Assembly (NCBI GenBank): GCA_016789785.1
Contig: JAEUQE010000007.1
Span: 28,970-92,969 of the forward strand
Length of the DNA stretch: 64,000 bases
Origin: Bryobacterales bacterium
GTDB lineage: Bacteria; Acidobacteriota; Terriglobia; Bryobacterales; Bryobacteraceae
Direction of reading: 5' to 3'
The position numbers and the translations under genes were made by a program. Below, in pieces: positions 46,539 through 54,571 of this stretch. The notes beneath the pieces are model-generated. The model was not told the DNA's origin. It worked only from the letters and a program-made list of their open reading frames with translations, and did no database searches. Positions within the stretch are counted from its first letter, which is position 1; each line of letters begins with the position of its first letter.

Positions 46539-46565
46539 TGAAACCGAATGCGCCATAGTGTTTCA
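46539..46565. repeat. Palindromic 27-base site, copy 1
   Basis: Arms TGAAACCGAATG (46539-46550) and CATAGTGTTTCA (46554-46565) flank the spacer CGC. The right arm equals that of copy 2 at 46685; the left arm differs at three positions. It contains an upstream possible start of the recombinase (46556). Confidence 0.65.
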
Positions 46566-46684
46566 GGGGTGCGGTAGGCGCTGGGGCCGTGGTGTTTGGG
46601 TTGGTTTCGATTGCCGAAAACTTCGCGGCTCCGCGTTCGCGGAGTTGGGCTATACTGGGGTTTCAGGCTCATGCCGACTCTGGA

Positions 46685-46711
46685 TGAAACACTATGGCGC
46701 ATAGTGTTTCA
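46685..46711. repeat. Palindromic 27-base site, copy 2
   Basis: Perfect 12-base arms TGAAACACTATG and CATAGTGTTTCA with spacer GCG. It lies 119 bases from copy 1. The layout resembles a Xer/integrase core site, though the 3-base spacer is short for one. Confidence 0.65.
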
Positions 46712-47070
46712 AGCAAAATCGTAGAGACGACACGACCCGTCGGCAATTACACTGTCTGTTTCTGCCCAGAAGTAGATACTGTAGTTCCCAAGCGGTGCTG
46801 GAAACAGTTTGATGTCCTTCCGGTCGCCGCTTCTGATGCTGGCAAGGCGCGCAGGCCTGACCGCCCGGGCGAAGCTCAGCAAGTAAGACTTATTTTTGCA
46901 GACCGAGTATCATTAATGCCGAGATCTATGCTCACTTCTTGCGGAGTATTTATTATCTACCTTCTCGGATTCGATAGTCACAGGCTAGAGGTGCACAGTT
47001 CGCGGCTACTTGCGCGGGTGGAACTGGATTCTAATCTAATCCTCTGTCTGCAAGCGCCGTCGATCTAGAC
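46712..47070. other. Gene-poor stretch beside the palindromic site
   Basis: A 124-codon plus-strand frame opens in the palindrome (46694-47068), but its composition is not convincingly coding and no motif is seen. Otherwise nothing is recognised; the last part is AT-richer. Confidence 0.35.
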
Positions 47071-47229
47071 TTAGTGAATCAGTAAGAGTTCTACGAGACC
47101 TCCAATCAAGAACGAGCAACCGACTACGCCAAACAATTTCCACGAGCTATGAGGGCGTCCCAACTTCGCGGCCAAAAATTGCACCCTGCCCATTAACAGC
47201 AAGCCAATACCCACCAAGCACAAGGTCAT
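47071..47229 (-). CDS. Small membrane protein, candidate immunity protein for the RHS tip
   Basis: 52 aa from the ATG at 47229, overlapping the RHS stop as ATGA. Two hydrophobic helices (MTLCLVGIGLLLMGRVQFLA and WKLFGVVGCSFLIGGLVELL) are joined by a basic loop AAKLGRPHSS. Tight coupling directly behind an RHS C-terminal tip is the classic place for an immunity gene. No family is recognised, so the role is inferred from position. Confidence 0.6.
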   Translation of the reverse strand: MTLCLVGIGLLLMGRVQFLAAKLGRPHSSWKLFGVVGCSFLIGGLVELLLIH

Positions 47230-48689
47230 GGCAGCTTAACGGGCCTTGGCTGATTGTTCTGCTGGCTCATCTGCACCTGTCGCGCTAACTCTGGTAGCTC
47301 CACGATTGCAAGACTATTGATGGCGCCGATAAGGTCCAAGAGGTCTGTGGTACTGGCATTCGGCGACATGCGTAATAGTCCATTTCCCGAGAGACTAATA
47401 CCAGCAAATATGACGTCTCCGAAGGCTGCGCCAACATCACCAGCTACAATCTGGCAAGTGGCCGATACGTAATTTGACGGGAGTTGGGGTGAAGGCTGGT
47501 CACGGAGCCCTGCATTGATGTCTGCGAGACCTTGTCCAACCTGCAATACAGCGGCGGGAAAGACCACCAAGGCGGCACCAGCGGAGGGAGCGGCTGCAAA
47601 CGCTACACTAACGATAGCAGCCGTTCCTCCTAGGACTCGAAACCCTCCAATTGCGGTTTGCCGGTAGTCTACGAGCCCTAGAATGTCCACCCTGCCAACA
47701 GGATCACCATTAACGTAGGCGAACATGTTGAAGCCGCCATGCTCGTGAATCGGGTCTCTACTTCCCCACCGTCCCAACTCTGCATCGTACGCCCTAAAGA
47801 GTGTAAGATGCAGTTTCGATTGAGTATGGTACAAATGCCCCGTGAACCCAAAATCAGCGACATCCGCGCCAGCGGTGATTGTCCGCCTTCCGTAGGGATC
47901 ATAGTCGTACCGGCCTTGCAATGTGCCCGCGCCGTTGGCGACTTCGCGGACACTGCCCAAGTGATCTCGGGTATAGAACAGCGGCGTTGCGCCGTTGACT
48001 TGCCCTTGAGAGTAGAACCTCTTCGTGAGGTTTCCCGTGCTGTCGCGCTCTTCGGCGATGGACAGCCCATCCCAAACGAACTGCCGAACGCTGTTGATTG
48101 TTCCGCCCGTTCTTTCGGTAATCCTGATACGGCGGCCAAGGCCGTCGTAAGCGAATTCGGTTCTCTGGTTGGTCGTTGGATAGAGGATGGCTACCAACCG
48201 ATTCTCGGCGTCCCACTGGTAGGTGTAGTTCGTGGCCGTGCGCCCGACGCCGTTGTTGGAAACCATATTCCCGTTGGCGTCGTAGGCAAAAGCGCGCGGA
48301 TTCGCGCCGGTACGCGAGACAAGCTGGTTTAGCGCGTTGACGGTAACTGGCGCGGCGGCAGCGTTGATCGTTTCGTTCGTGCGGTTGCCCGCCGGGTCAT
48401 AGCCGTAGCCGAATGTCCTAGGCGTCGCACCGCTCAACGCCGCGCTGGTTAATTGGCCCGCGAAGTCGTACCCGAGCGCGTAGCTCGCGGCGGGAGCCGC
48501 GCCGAGGGCCTGGCCCCATGTTTGAATTTGCCCCTCGGCGTCGTAGGTGTAGTTGAAAGTGGACAGGTTGACCGAACCCGGCCCGACGTTGCGAAGCTGC
48601 TGTAATCGTTGATCGCCCACGTTGTTGAAGTACGAATACAAACTAGTCTGGCCGTTGGGATACGTCAAGCTCGAAGGCCGACCGGACAT
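47226..48689 (-). CDS. RHS-repeat protein C-terminal portion with variable tip (N-terminally truncated)
   Basis: 487 aa. YD/RHS repeats run through residues 1-330 (FNYTYDAEGQIQTWGQALGA, FGYGYDPAGNRTNETINAAA, FAYDANGNMVSNN, TYQWDAENRLVAILYP), followed by the RHS-associated core LFYTRDHLGSVREVANGAGT, RYDYDPYGRRT, FRAYDAELGRWGSRDPIHEH and the boundary NMFAYVNGDPVGRVDILGLV. The last 140 residues form a hydrophobic, unassigned tip. Full RHS proteins exceed 1000 aa and have a signal peptide; both are lacking here. It lies 84 bases behind the cohesin gene of cassette 2 and may be joined to it by rearrangement. Confidence 0.85.
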   Translation of the reverse strand: MSGRPSSLTYPNGQTSLYSYFNNVGDQRLQQLRNVGPGSVNLSTFNYTYDAEGQIQTWGQALGAAPAASYALGYDFAGQLTSAALSGATPRTFGYGYDPAGNRTNETINAAAAPVTVNALNQLVSRTGANPRAFAYDANGNMVSNNGVGRTATNYTYQWDAENRLVAILYPTTNQRTEFAYDGLGRRIRITERTGGTINSVRQFVWDGLSIAEERDSTGNLTKRFYSQGQVNGATPLFYTRDHLGSVREVANGAGTLQGRYDYDPYGRRTITAGADVADFGFTGHLYHTQSKLHLTLFRAYDAELGRWGSRDPIHEHGGFNMFAYVNGDPVGRVDILGLVDYRQTAIGGFRVLGGTAAIVSVAFAAAPSAGAALVVFPAAVLQVGQGLADINAGLRDQPSPQLPSNYVSATCQIVAGDVGAAFGDVIFAGISLSGNGLLRMSPNASTTDLLDLIGAINSLAIVELPELARQVQMSQQNNQPRPVKLP

Positions 48690-48773
48690 GCGCGTCTATT
48701 GCCGAGGAAACGCGTGGCCGCTTCGCACCCGCACGTTTCGGGACAACTGATTCCGTTGTTGGCTTTACCTAAC

Positions 48774-49346
48774 CTAACCACGCTTGCGGAATCGCACGGC
48801 AGTGACCAAACCCAACGCCAACAACGGCCAGTAGGCAGGCTCGGGAACCACCGTTGACTGGCCCACCTCAACGGAACCATCTGTGATCGTTGCCGCAATC
48901 GCCGCGCCATCGGCATCTCCCAGCGAGTTGAGGTTGATGGTGATGGGACTGACTCCATTTGCGAGCGTGTCGAAGGTAAGCGTTGCCAGGATAAAAGCTG
49001 GGGACTGAAGATCGTTCAAGTCCGCGACCGTGTCCAGCGACAACTCAAACAGATTGACCGACCCGAAGCCGGGCGTCGCCGATTGGATGCTTCCCAACCC
49101 CAGGATGTCCAGTTGATTCCCGAATACCACGCCGCTGAAGCTGAGGATTGCCGGATCGAACAGGATGTCGAAATCGAAGACCCCCACGGATGGCGCGACG
49201 CCGTTGCCCAAGCCCGCAATGTCCACGGTGAACACGGCTTGGCTGCCCAAGGCGACATTTTGCGACACGGGCGAGACGACCAGCGTCGCGGCGCTGGCCA
49301 TGGAGTCGAGCGCCAGCACGAGAGAAAGTATATGCGCGAAACGCAT
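48774..49346 (-). CDS. Cohesin-domain protein with PEP-CTERM anchor (cassette 2)
   Basis: 190 aa. The signal peptide is MRFAHILSLVLALDSMASA. The cohesin-like domain (VALGSQAVFTVDIAGLG, VGVFDFDILFDPAILSFSG, LFELSLDTV, ATLTFDTLANGVSPITINL) differs from the cassette 1 copy at only a handful of residues from about residue 45 onward; signal peptides differ. The C-terminal VPEP, hydrophobic helix and RFRKRG form the PEP-CTERM signal. Presumed envelope anchor for the dockerin protein at 49377, whose gene ends 30 bases upstream. Confidence 0.85.
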   Translation of the reverse strand: MRFAHILSLVLALDSMASAATLVVSPVSQNVALGSQAVFTVDIAGLGNGVAPSVGVFDFDILFDPAILSFSGVVFGNQLDILGLGSIQSATPGFGSVNLFELSLDTVADLNDLQSPAFILATLTFDTLANGVSPITINLNSLGDADGAAIAATITDGSVEVGQSTVVPEPAYWPLLALGLVTAVRFRKRG

Positions 49347-49376
49347 GAAGGGCAGTCCTCCGAAGTTTGAGAATGA

Positions 49377-50186
49377 CTATGGCGCGCACCGCGGATTGGT
49401 GCACAAGGTCGTTAGAATTCTTGCGTCTAGCGCGTCGATCTTGCCGTCGCGGTTCAAGTCGCGGGCGTCGTTGGGGCAAGTTGCCGTCGTGTTGACATAT
49501 TCTTGTAACTCCAATACATCTTCCTGATCAATCACCTGATCGCCGTTGAGATCTCCGCGCATTGTCTGGACGACCTGAACATCGACAGCAGTAGATAAAC
49601 CCTTAAACCTTGCGACAATCCTAGACGAACCGACGCCCCAAGCGATAACTGAGCCATCTTGAGCAACTCGCACAACTGAAGTATCTGTTGACTCGTAAGT
49701 GCAGGCATCAACGAGGTCAATTCCTACCACGTCTCCGTCGATGGTTCCGCCTATGTCGAGCTTAATCGCCTTCCCGACGTACTCAAACGAAATAGGAGCG
49801 GAACGTATCGTCAAAGATCGCACAGCAACCTGAGGATCCACGTAAATTCCAACCGGCGAAGATTCAATCGTGGCCCCACTCTCGGTAATCACAGCCGCTA
49901 CCAGAGAGCGTCTTCCTGCAACCTTTGCGGGAATCTCAATTCTGAAGTGGTAGGGAGAAGCGTCTGGAACGGGTGGCTTCAAGTGAAGATCGCGCGCTCC
50001 GACCATCACCCGACGCGGTCTGATGCTGGCATCGAGTTCAACGGCAACTACGAATACGTCGCTGGAACGAAACTGTGCACCCTCAGCCGGAGAAACAATC
50101 CGGATCGCCGCCGCCGGAAGATTTTGCCCCAGAACCAGCAGAAAACAAACCTGACTCAAAATTGATGATGTAAATAGCCGATTCAT
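49377..50186 (-). CDS. Secreted dockerin-domain protein with Ig-like domains (cassette 2)
   Basis: 269 aa with a signal peptide ending LPAAA. An Ig-like region (IRIVSPAEGAQFRSSDVFVV) and a second beta domain (VVRVAQDGSVIAWGVGSSRI, BIG2-like) precede a type I dockerin: GDLNGDQVIDQEDVLELQEY and ARDLNRDGKIDALDARILTT. The second F-hand and final Cys pair are almost identical to cassette 1, while the Ig regions are weakly similar. It is separated from the lipase stop by 14 bases. Confidence 0.85.
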   Translation of the reverse strand: MNRLFTSSILSQVCFLLVLGQNLPAAAIRIVSPAEGAQFRSSDVFVVAVELDASIRPRRVMVGARDLHLKPPVPDASPYHFRIEIPAKVAGRRSLVAAVITESGATIESSPVGIYVDPQVAVRSLTIRSAPISFEYVGKAIKLDIGGTIDGDVVGIDLVDACTYESTDTSVVRVAQDGSVIAWGVGSSRIVARFKGLSTAVDVQVVQTMRGDLNGDQVIDQEDVLELQEYVNTTATCPNDARDLNRDGKIDALDARILTTLCTNPRCAP

Positions 50187-50200
50187 CGAGATGCCTCTAT

Positions 50201-52300
50201 TTATGGAAACATTAGACCAAAATGTCCACCCAAGATTCTTTCCTGGAGTAACGTCACAACCTTATCCTGGATAGTGGTCGGAGAAGCAAAATAGTCGTTG
50301 CCTTGAAGTGAGCGCCCCAGAGCGTCTGGGCCAACTCGAAAGAGATCTGGTATCATTGTGTGGACTATAGGGTCATGTTCCGAGGTAGTTGGAGAGCCTC
50401 TCACGAAGCTCGACGATGGGTTCGGCGTAAGTCCTGTACCGCGTTGGCTTGAAGCAGACACGATTAGATCACTGTCTTCTTGAAACACTGCCCGAAAACT
50501 ACCCGTTGGCAGTAGAGTTGAACAGACCGTAGCCAACCATCCTCCGTTAGCACGGTTGAAGTCAAGGGATGCAGAAACTTCTTGGTTGAATGAAGCGATG
50601 CCAACGGCGGTGTGCGTCCTGAGTGGGACGGTGCTTGTGCGCAGACGTTGCAAGAGATCGCTGTTTGGAGCTAGATCGCGAACAGCATCGCCCACTCTCT
50701 TCTGTCCCACATAAGTGAAGGCCGACCTACAATCCACGGAAGTGCCTAGTAGCCGCGCAGCGAAAGCACTTCCGGAATGCGGAGTATCTATCGTGATCAG
50801 TTTATGGACAAAGCCCTCTCGAAAAGTATCCCGCGAGCGATAGATGTCCTTGGAGGCCATTGCCCGAACGATAAGCCCCCCCATGCTATGGGCAACAATA
50901 TCCACTTGGCTAACGGCTACAGATGTGCTGCGTCGCACCGATGCGAGAAACTCAAGAATTTGCTGGCGAACGACTACACTGTTATTCAAGACGCTTGCAG
51001 CTGCCGTTCCCTGGTAGTTGGCCAATAGGATGTTCCACCGTTCATCCCCTACAAGTGGGCGGAAGGAACGTACAAGTGGTGCAAAAAAGGCCCAGGTTTC
51101 GGAGTTGCTCCAAATGCCATGAAGCAATACGACAGGAGGCCTAGTAATTTTCACTTCTGCGCCAATTGGACCGGCCTGTGAGGGTAGTTTGGCGCTTACG
51201 TTAACGGATCGAACTGCGGCGCTGTTGTCACCAGAATCGCGCACGAAGTCCAAAGGTGAAAGGTACACCGCGAAGGCCATTGGATTCGTTGAGTCGCCGT
51301 TGAATACAGCTGCCGTTACCTCGATTGAAGTCCCTGAAAGGGAGCTTGTCCCAGCCGCTCCGAGGCCGCCGTAGGTGGATGAACGACCTGAACCAACGGG
51401 AGCGCCATTTTCATCTTCGAGAGTCACCGTAATCCGTTCGCCAGCAGTGCATGCGGGAATTCTCAGGAGAATCCGCGCCACACCATCAGCTGCCACTCCC
51501 TCGACGTGCCTCCCAAGCGACAGGTTCGCAAGCCTGCTCGCGTCTCCGGTGACAGAATTGCCACTGACGAGCGTCGGAACCGGATCAATCAGTGAGATGC
51601 CTTGAGACTGGGGCAAACCCGATCCGCAGCCGCTTACCGAAAACTTCAGGGTGTTGGGCGACATGCAAGTGTCTGCGCACGCGTCCAGCAGTATGGGCAG
51701 TTCCCTCGGGTGTTCCGAAACTTCGCGCGGCAGGGGAACGGTGATCGTCAGGGAATTTCCCCAAACGCCCATCACCCGATACGGCCCGAAATGCACGATG
51801 AAATCCCCTCCCGGAGAAGGAGAGATCGGCCAACCGGCGGGGGAGCGACGCTCCACGGTAATGGTTACCGTTTGAACTGAAGTTTCCGTCCGCACGGAGT
51901 TGGGCGTGATGGACTGGAGAACCGGCGTGTTGGGATAGCTTTCCCGAAAGTTGTAGAACGCGATCGAGACGAACAAGTCCCGGTTCATTGTGACCTGACA
52001 GGAAGTTCCCGCGCAAGCGCCAGCCCAGCCGTAATCCAGAGTTCCATTACCCGGAATGCGGGTGAGCGTCACACGTGTGCCCTGAGGGAATGAAGCCTCG
52101 CAGATGTTTTGCCCGTTATTGGCGGAGCAACCGATACCCGCCGGAGAGCTAACGACCCTGCCCGAAGCTTCCGCTAGCGTGCCTACCGTTTTCAGGACTT
52201 CGACCGTCAACGTGAACTGGGGCGTTTGGGCTGAGGCGACGCTGGTCAGCACTAAGGAACAAAACACCAATAGCTGAATGCTCAAACTACGCGAACTCAT
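50201..52300 (-). CDS. Secreted alpha/beta-hydrolase lipase/esterase (cassette 2)
   Basis: 699 aa with signal peptide ending VASAQ. Residues about 45-115 form a bacterial-repeat/InlB-B-like module (GRVVSSPAGIGCSANNGQNI, CEASFPQGTRVTLTRI, GWAGACAGTSCQVTM) absent from the cassette 1 lipase. A region with HVEGVAADGVARILLRIPAC is shared by both. The hydrolase has VVLLHGIWSNSETWAFF (about 390-405) and nucleophile DIVAHSMGGLIVRAM (Ser about 472), plus EDSDLIVSA and HDPIVHTMIPDLF as candidate Asp/His regions. It overlaps the upstream gene by ATGA. Substrate unknown. Confidence 0.83.
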   Translation of the reverse strand: MSSRSLSIQLLVFCSLVLTSVASAQTPQFTLTVEVLKTVGTLAEASGRVVSSPAGIGCSANNGQNICEASFPQGTRVTLTRIPGNGTLDYGWAGACAGTSCQVTMNRDLFVSIAFYNFRESYPNTPVLQSITPNSVRTETSVQTVTITVERRSPAGWPISPSPGGDFIVHFGPYRVMGVWGNSLTITVPLPREVSEHPRELPILLDACADTCMSPNTLKFSVSGCGSGLPQSQGISLIDPVPTLVSGNSVTGDASRLANLSLGRHVEGVAADGVARILLRIPACTAGERITVTLEDENGAPVGSGRSSTYGGLGAAGTSSLSGTSIEVTAAVFNGDSTNPMAFAVYLSPLDFVRDSGDNSAAVRSVNVSAKLPSQAGPIGAEVKITRPPVVLLHGIWSNSETWAFFAPLVRSFRPLVGDERWNILLANYQGTAAASVLNNSVVVRQQILEFLASVRRSTSVAVSQVDIVAHSMGGLIVRAMASKDIYRSRDTFREGFVHKLITIDTPHSGSAFAARLLGTSVDCRSAFTYVGQKRVGDAVRDLAPNSDLLQRLRTSTVPLRTHTAVGIASFNQEVSASLDFNRANGGWLATVCSTLLPTGSFRAVFQEDSDLIVSASSQRGTGLTPNPSSSFVRGSPTTSEHDPIVHTMIPDLFRVGPDALGRSLQGNDYFASPTTIQDKVVTLLQERILGGHFGLMFP

Positions 52301-53262
52301 CTCGCCGATACCTCCGATTTGGAACTGTCTTTCCCGGCTATTGCGGCGGCTTGTGCGTCAGCCACAGCCGCCTCAAACACCAGCACGCAACCGTCGGGGC
52401 TGGTTTGGCCGAACGGGTTTTGCAGAAATTCCCATTTGCCGGACATCGGCTCCCATCCTTCGCGAAGCGTTTCCTTCACGCGCACCGCGCACACCCCGCG
52501 CGTTTGTTTGTCGATGTCGTTGGTTGAGCGTTTTCCCGCCGTTAGCCCAATCGCTCCCGGCGGCAGAGACGCCGGGCACGCCACTTCCTTGAGCCGCGCC
52601 TGCGCCGCGAACGTGATCGTCCGCCGTAGTTTGAGTCCGTTCTTGAACCGACGCCCGTAGCAGCCGTCGCAAGTGCCGCGTTGCTCATAACGGTAAACGC
52701 CGGTGTTTAAGTCCAGCGTGGCGGTGTCTTCCTGAGTGCCTGCCTCGCCCCGGAAGTCGCGCGGATCGACCCTTCGCGGCGACCGGTTCTCAATGAGCCG
52801 CAGCCGTCCTCTCACCGAATGCCGATAACTCAGTACACCCTGCGCCGACAGCGACCACGATTCGCTCGACTTGTCGTGGCCGATATGAATGAGCGCATCC
52901 TCGGGCACCGGTTCGTACGCCGGGTTGTAGCACAGGATGCCGCTTCCGTTGGCGTTATGAGCGCACCGTATCCGCAGCGGCGTACGACTCGCCCGGTAAG
53001 GAACCCAGCCCTGCGGTGTCTTGCGCACCAAGCCCACGGTGAAGATGGCAAATTGATGCGCCCTGCCGTAGCCTTCGTTTTCGATATGGAAATTGCCCTC
53101 GCCTGGCTTGGCGTTCCAGATCGGCCTGTCCCAGTCTTCCACAAACCGGCTGCGGGCTTCGTAAAGGCGTGTCGCGCTCAGATCGTAGCACTGGCCATGG
53201 GCTGGAACGTATCCGGCCAGTGAGACGAAGACGAAAAGCCGCCGCGCGAGCGCGAAGGACAT
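52297..53262 (-). CDS. Cysteine-containing secreted protein, GQCYDLS family (cassette 2)
   Basis: 321 aa. The signal peptide MSFALARRLFVFVSLAGYVPAHG leads to QCYDLSATRLYEARSRFVED. Blocks shared with cassette 1: FTVGLVRKTPQGWVPYRASR, SWSLSAQGVLSYRHSVRGRL, TLDLNTGVYRYE, CPASLPPG and DGCVLVFEAAV. It has extra cysteines (GTCDGCYGRRF). No known domain. The candidate promoter/operator motif C lies 27-45 bases before its ATG. It overlaps the lipase by ATGA. Confidence 0.72.
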   Translation of the reverse strand: MSFALARRLFVFVSLAGYVPAHGQCYDLSATRLYEARSRFVEDWDRPIWNAKPGEGNFHIENEGYGRAHQFAIFTVGLVRKTPQGWVPYRASRTPLRIRCAHNANGSGILCYNPAYEPVPEDALIHIGHDKSSESWSLSAQGVLSYRHSVRGRLRLIENRSPRRVDPRDFRGEAGTQEDTATLDLNTGVYRYEQRGTCDGCYGRRFKNGLKLRRTITFAAQARLKEVACPASLPPGAIGLTAGKRSTNDIDKQTRGVCAVRVKETLREGWEPMSGKWEFLQNPFGQTSPDGCVLVFEAAVADAQAAAIAGKDSSKSEVSAR

Positions 53263-53288
53263 GGCAACGCTACCTCTCGAAAGCGTTG

Positions 53289-53307
53289 CTATAGCCTACA
53301 AAAGTGG
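53289..53307 (-). promoter_or_regulatory. Candidate PadR operator/promoter motif, site C
   Basis: CCACTTTTGTAGGCTATAG on the minus strand, in the 56-base gap between the membrane-protein and secreted-protein genes. It occupies the same relative place as site B in cassette 1 and shares its core. Confidence 0.45.
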
Positions 53308-53318
53308 CCTTATGGGTG

Positions 53319-54149
53319 TCAACCCCCGGAGGTCATGGAGCGCTTGGCGCTTTTGGAAAACATTCTCGCGCACCACTGGCCCAGATAATGAATGAGCGAT
53401 TGGCGCACCTGCCATCGGTACCAGCGGTTGGCGGCGGCGCTTCCTTCGTTCGCGGCCAGTTCATCGTAGCTCTCACGCAAATCGTCCGCTTCCTGCGGAT
53501 AGTTGAACGGCGGCAAGACGCACAGAAGCAGGCGCTCCAACTCCGCCGGAGGCAGTGTTGGTGCAAACCCCAGTTCCCGCTGGAGGCAACCGGCCCGCAG
53601 CCAGCGCACACGCGACAGATAGGCCGAGTAGGTAGTTATCACAAGGAGCAACCCAAGCGCTATCCACGCCCGGTGCTCGCGTTCGAGTTGTTCGTCCCAT
53701 GCCAGCGGCACCGTCGTGGCCCAGATGATTTCGCCCTCTGAATGTGCAACCGCCCGTCGCGCAATTGACTTCTTTGCTTCCGGCTCGGCGAGGAATCGCA
53801 CCGGCGCGTCGAGCCAGCATACGGCTCGCCCTACTGGGTACCGGCTCAGTTCGTCGCGGCACTGGCGATAACGCGATTCCTCCGCAAACACCAGCGCCGC
53901 CCTGCCCAGCGGAGGCTCGGGCTTGCGGCAAAGGGGTTGCCAGAGCGTCTCTCTCCTTACAGCAGGCTGCCATCTGTGAAGATATGAAGCAAACGAATCG
54001 TCCGCCGGACAGTCGGGCACCGGCTGCTTTTGCGTCGAAGCTTTTTCCAACGCTTCATTGCGCTTTTCTTCCACCCAGCGCGCCGTCCACACGGGAACCA
54101 AAACGATAACCGCGACAACGGACGCGGCTCCCGCGAGGAGGCGTTTCAT
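53319..54149 (-). CDS. Membrane protein with permease-prefix-2-like C-terminal domain (cassette 2)
   Basis: 276 aa from the ATG at 54149, which overlaps the padR stop as ATGA (an upstream in-frame codon at 54206 lies inside padR). First helix SVVAVIVLVPVWTARWVEE; an extracytoplasmic section with DCPADDSFASYLHRWQPAVR, QPLCRKPEPPLGRAALVFAE, YRQCRDEL and AVCWLDAP; second helix IALGLLLVITTYSAYL. The tail LERLLLCVLPPFNYPQEADD, LRESYDELA and NRWYRWQVRQSLIHYLGQW is close to cassette 1. Cysteine positions are conserved. Confidence 0.72.
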   Translation of the reverse strand: MKRLLAGAASVVAVIVLVPVWTARWVEEKRNEALEKASTQKQPVPDCPADDSFASYLHRWQPAVRRETLWQPLCRKPEPPLGRAALVFAEESRYRQCRDELSRYPVGRAVCWLDAPVRFLAEPEAKKSIARRAVAHSEGEIIWATTVPLAWDEQLEREHRAWIALGLLLVITTYSAYLSRVRWLRAGCLQRELGFAPTLPPAELERLLLCVLPPFNYPQEADDLRESYDELAANEGSAAANRWYRWQVRQSLIHYLGQWCARMFSKSAKRSMTSGG

Positions 54150-54478
54150 CGCAAGACCTGCGCGAGGTTCAAGCCATGCTTCATGCGTCGCTGCGTCGCT
54201 TCCCACGCCGACAGCGCCGCCAATCCCGGCGCTTCCACCCGGTAGTACACCTTCGGACGCCCGCCCCGCGTCGGCACCGGTTCGCCTTCCTTGCCCGAAA
54301 TGTAACCCTTTTCGAGCATCCGCTCCAATGTCGCGTAGATCGCGCCACTGGCTATCGCCCGCTGCGCTCCCGCCTCCATTTCCTTGCGGATCGTTACCCC
54401 GTACGCGTTGTCCCCCAACCTCATGATGGCCAGCAGCATCAATTGTTCAAACGCATGGAGTAGTTCGCCCTTGGCCAT
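54146..54478 (-). CDS. PadR family transcriptional regulator (cassette 2)
   Basis: 110 aa. Winged-helix PadR domain with FEQLMLLAIMRLGDNAYGVT, IASGAIYATLERMLEKGYIS and wing PTRGGRPKVYYRVEAPG. It is roughly 85 percent identical by eye to the copy at 28613, including the C-terminal MKHGLNLAQVLR helix, so the two may recognise the same operators. It heads cassette 2. Confidence 0.92.
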   Translation of the reverse strand: MAKGELLHAFEQLMLLAIMRLGDNAYGVTIRKEMEAGAQRAIASGAIYATLERMLEKGYISGKEGEPVPTRGGRPKVYYRVEAPGLAALSAWEATQRRMKHGLNLAQVLR

Positions 54479-54571
54479 CCCTAGCTTCTATCGTCTTGCC
54501 ACTAGACAGGGCGTGTCAATGGGCTGGCCTCGTAGGTGGATGCTGACACGGCCTACTTCAGTCCAAGCTCA

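Noticed and set aside
46694..47068. 124-codon plus-strand frame opening in the palindrome
   Set aside because: No ribosome-binding site, motif or convincing codon pattern; kept only as an observation about the palindrome.
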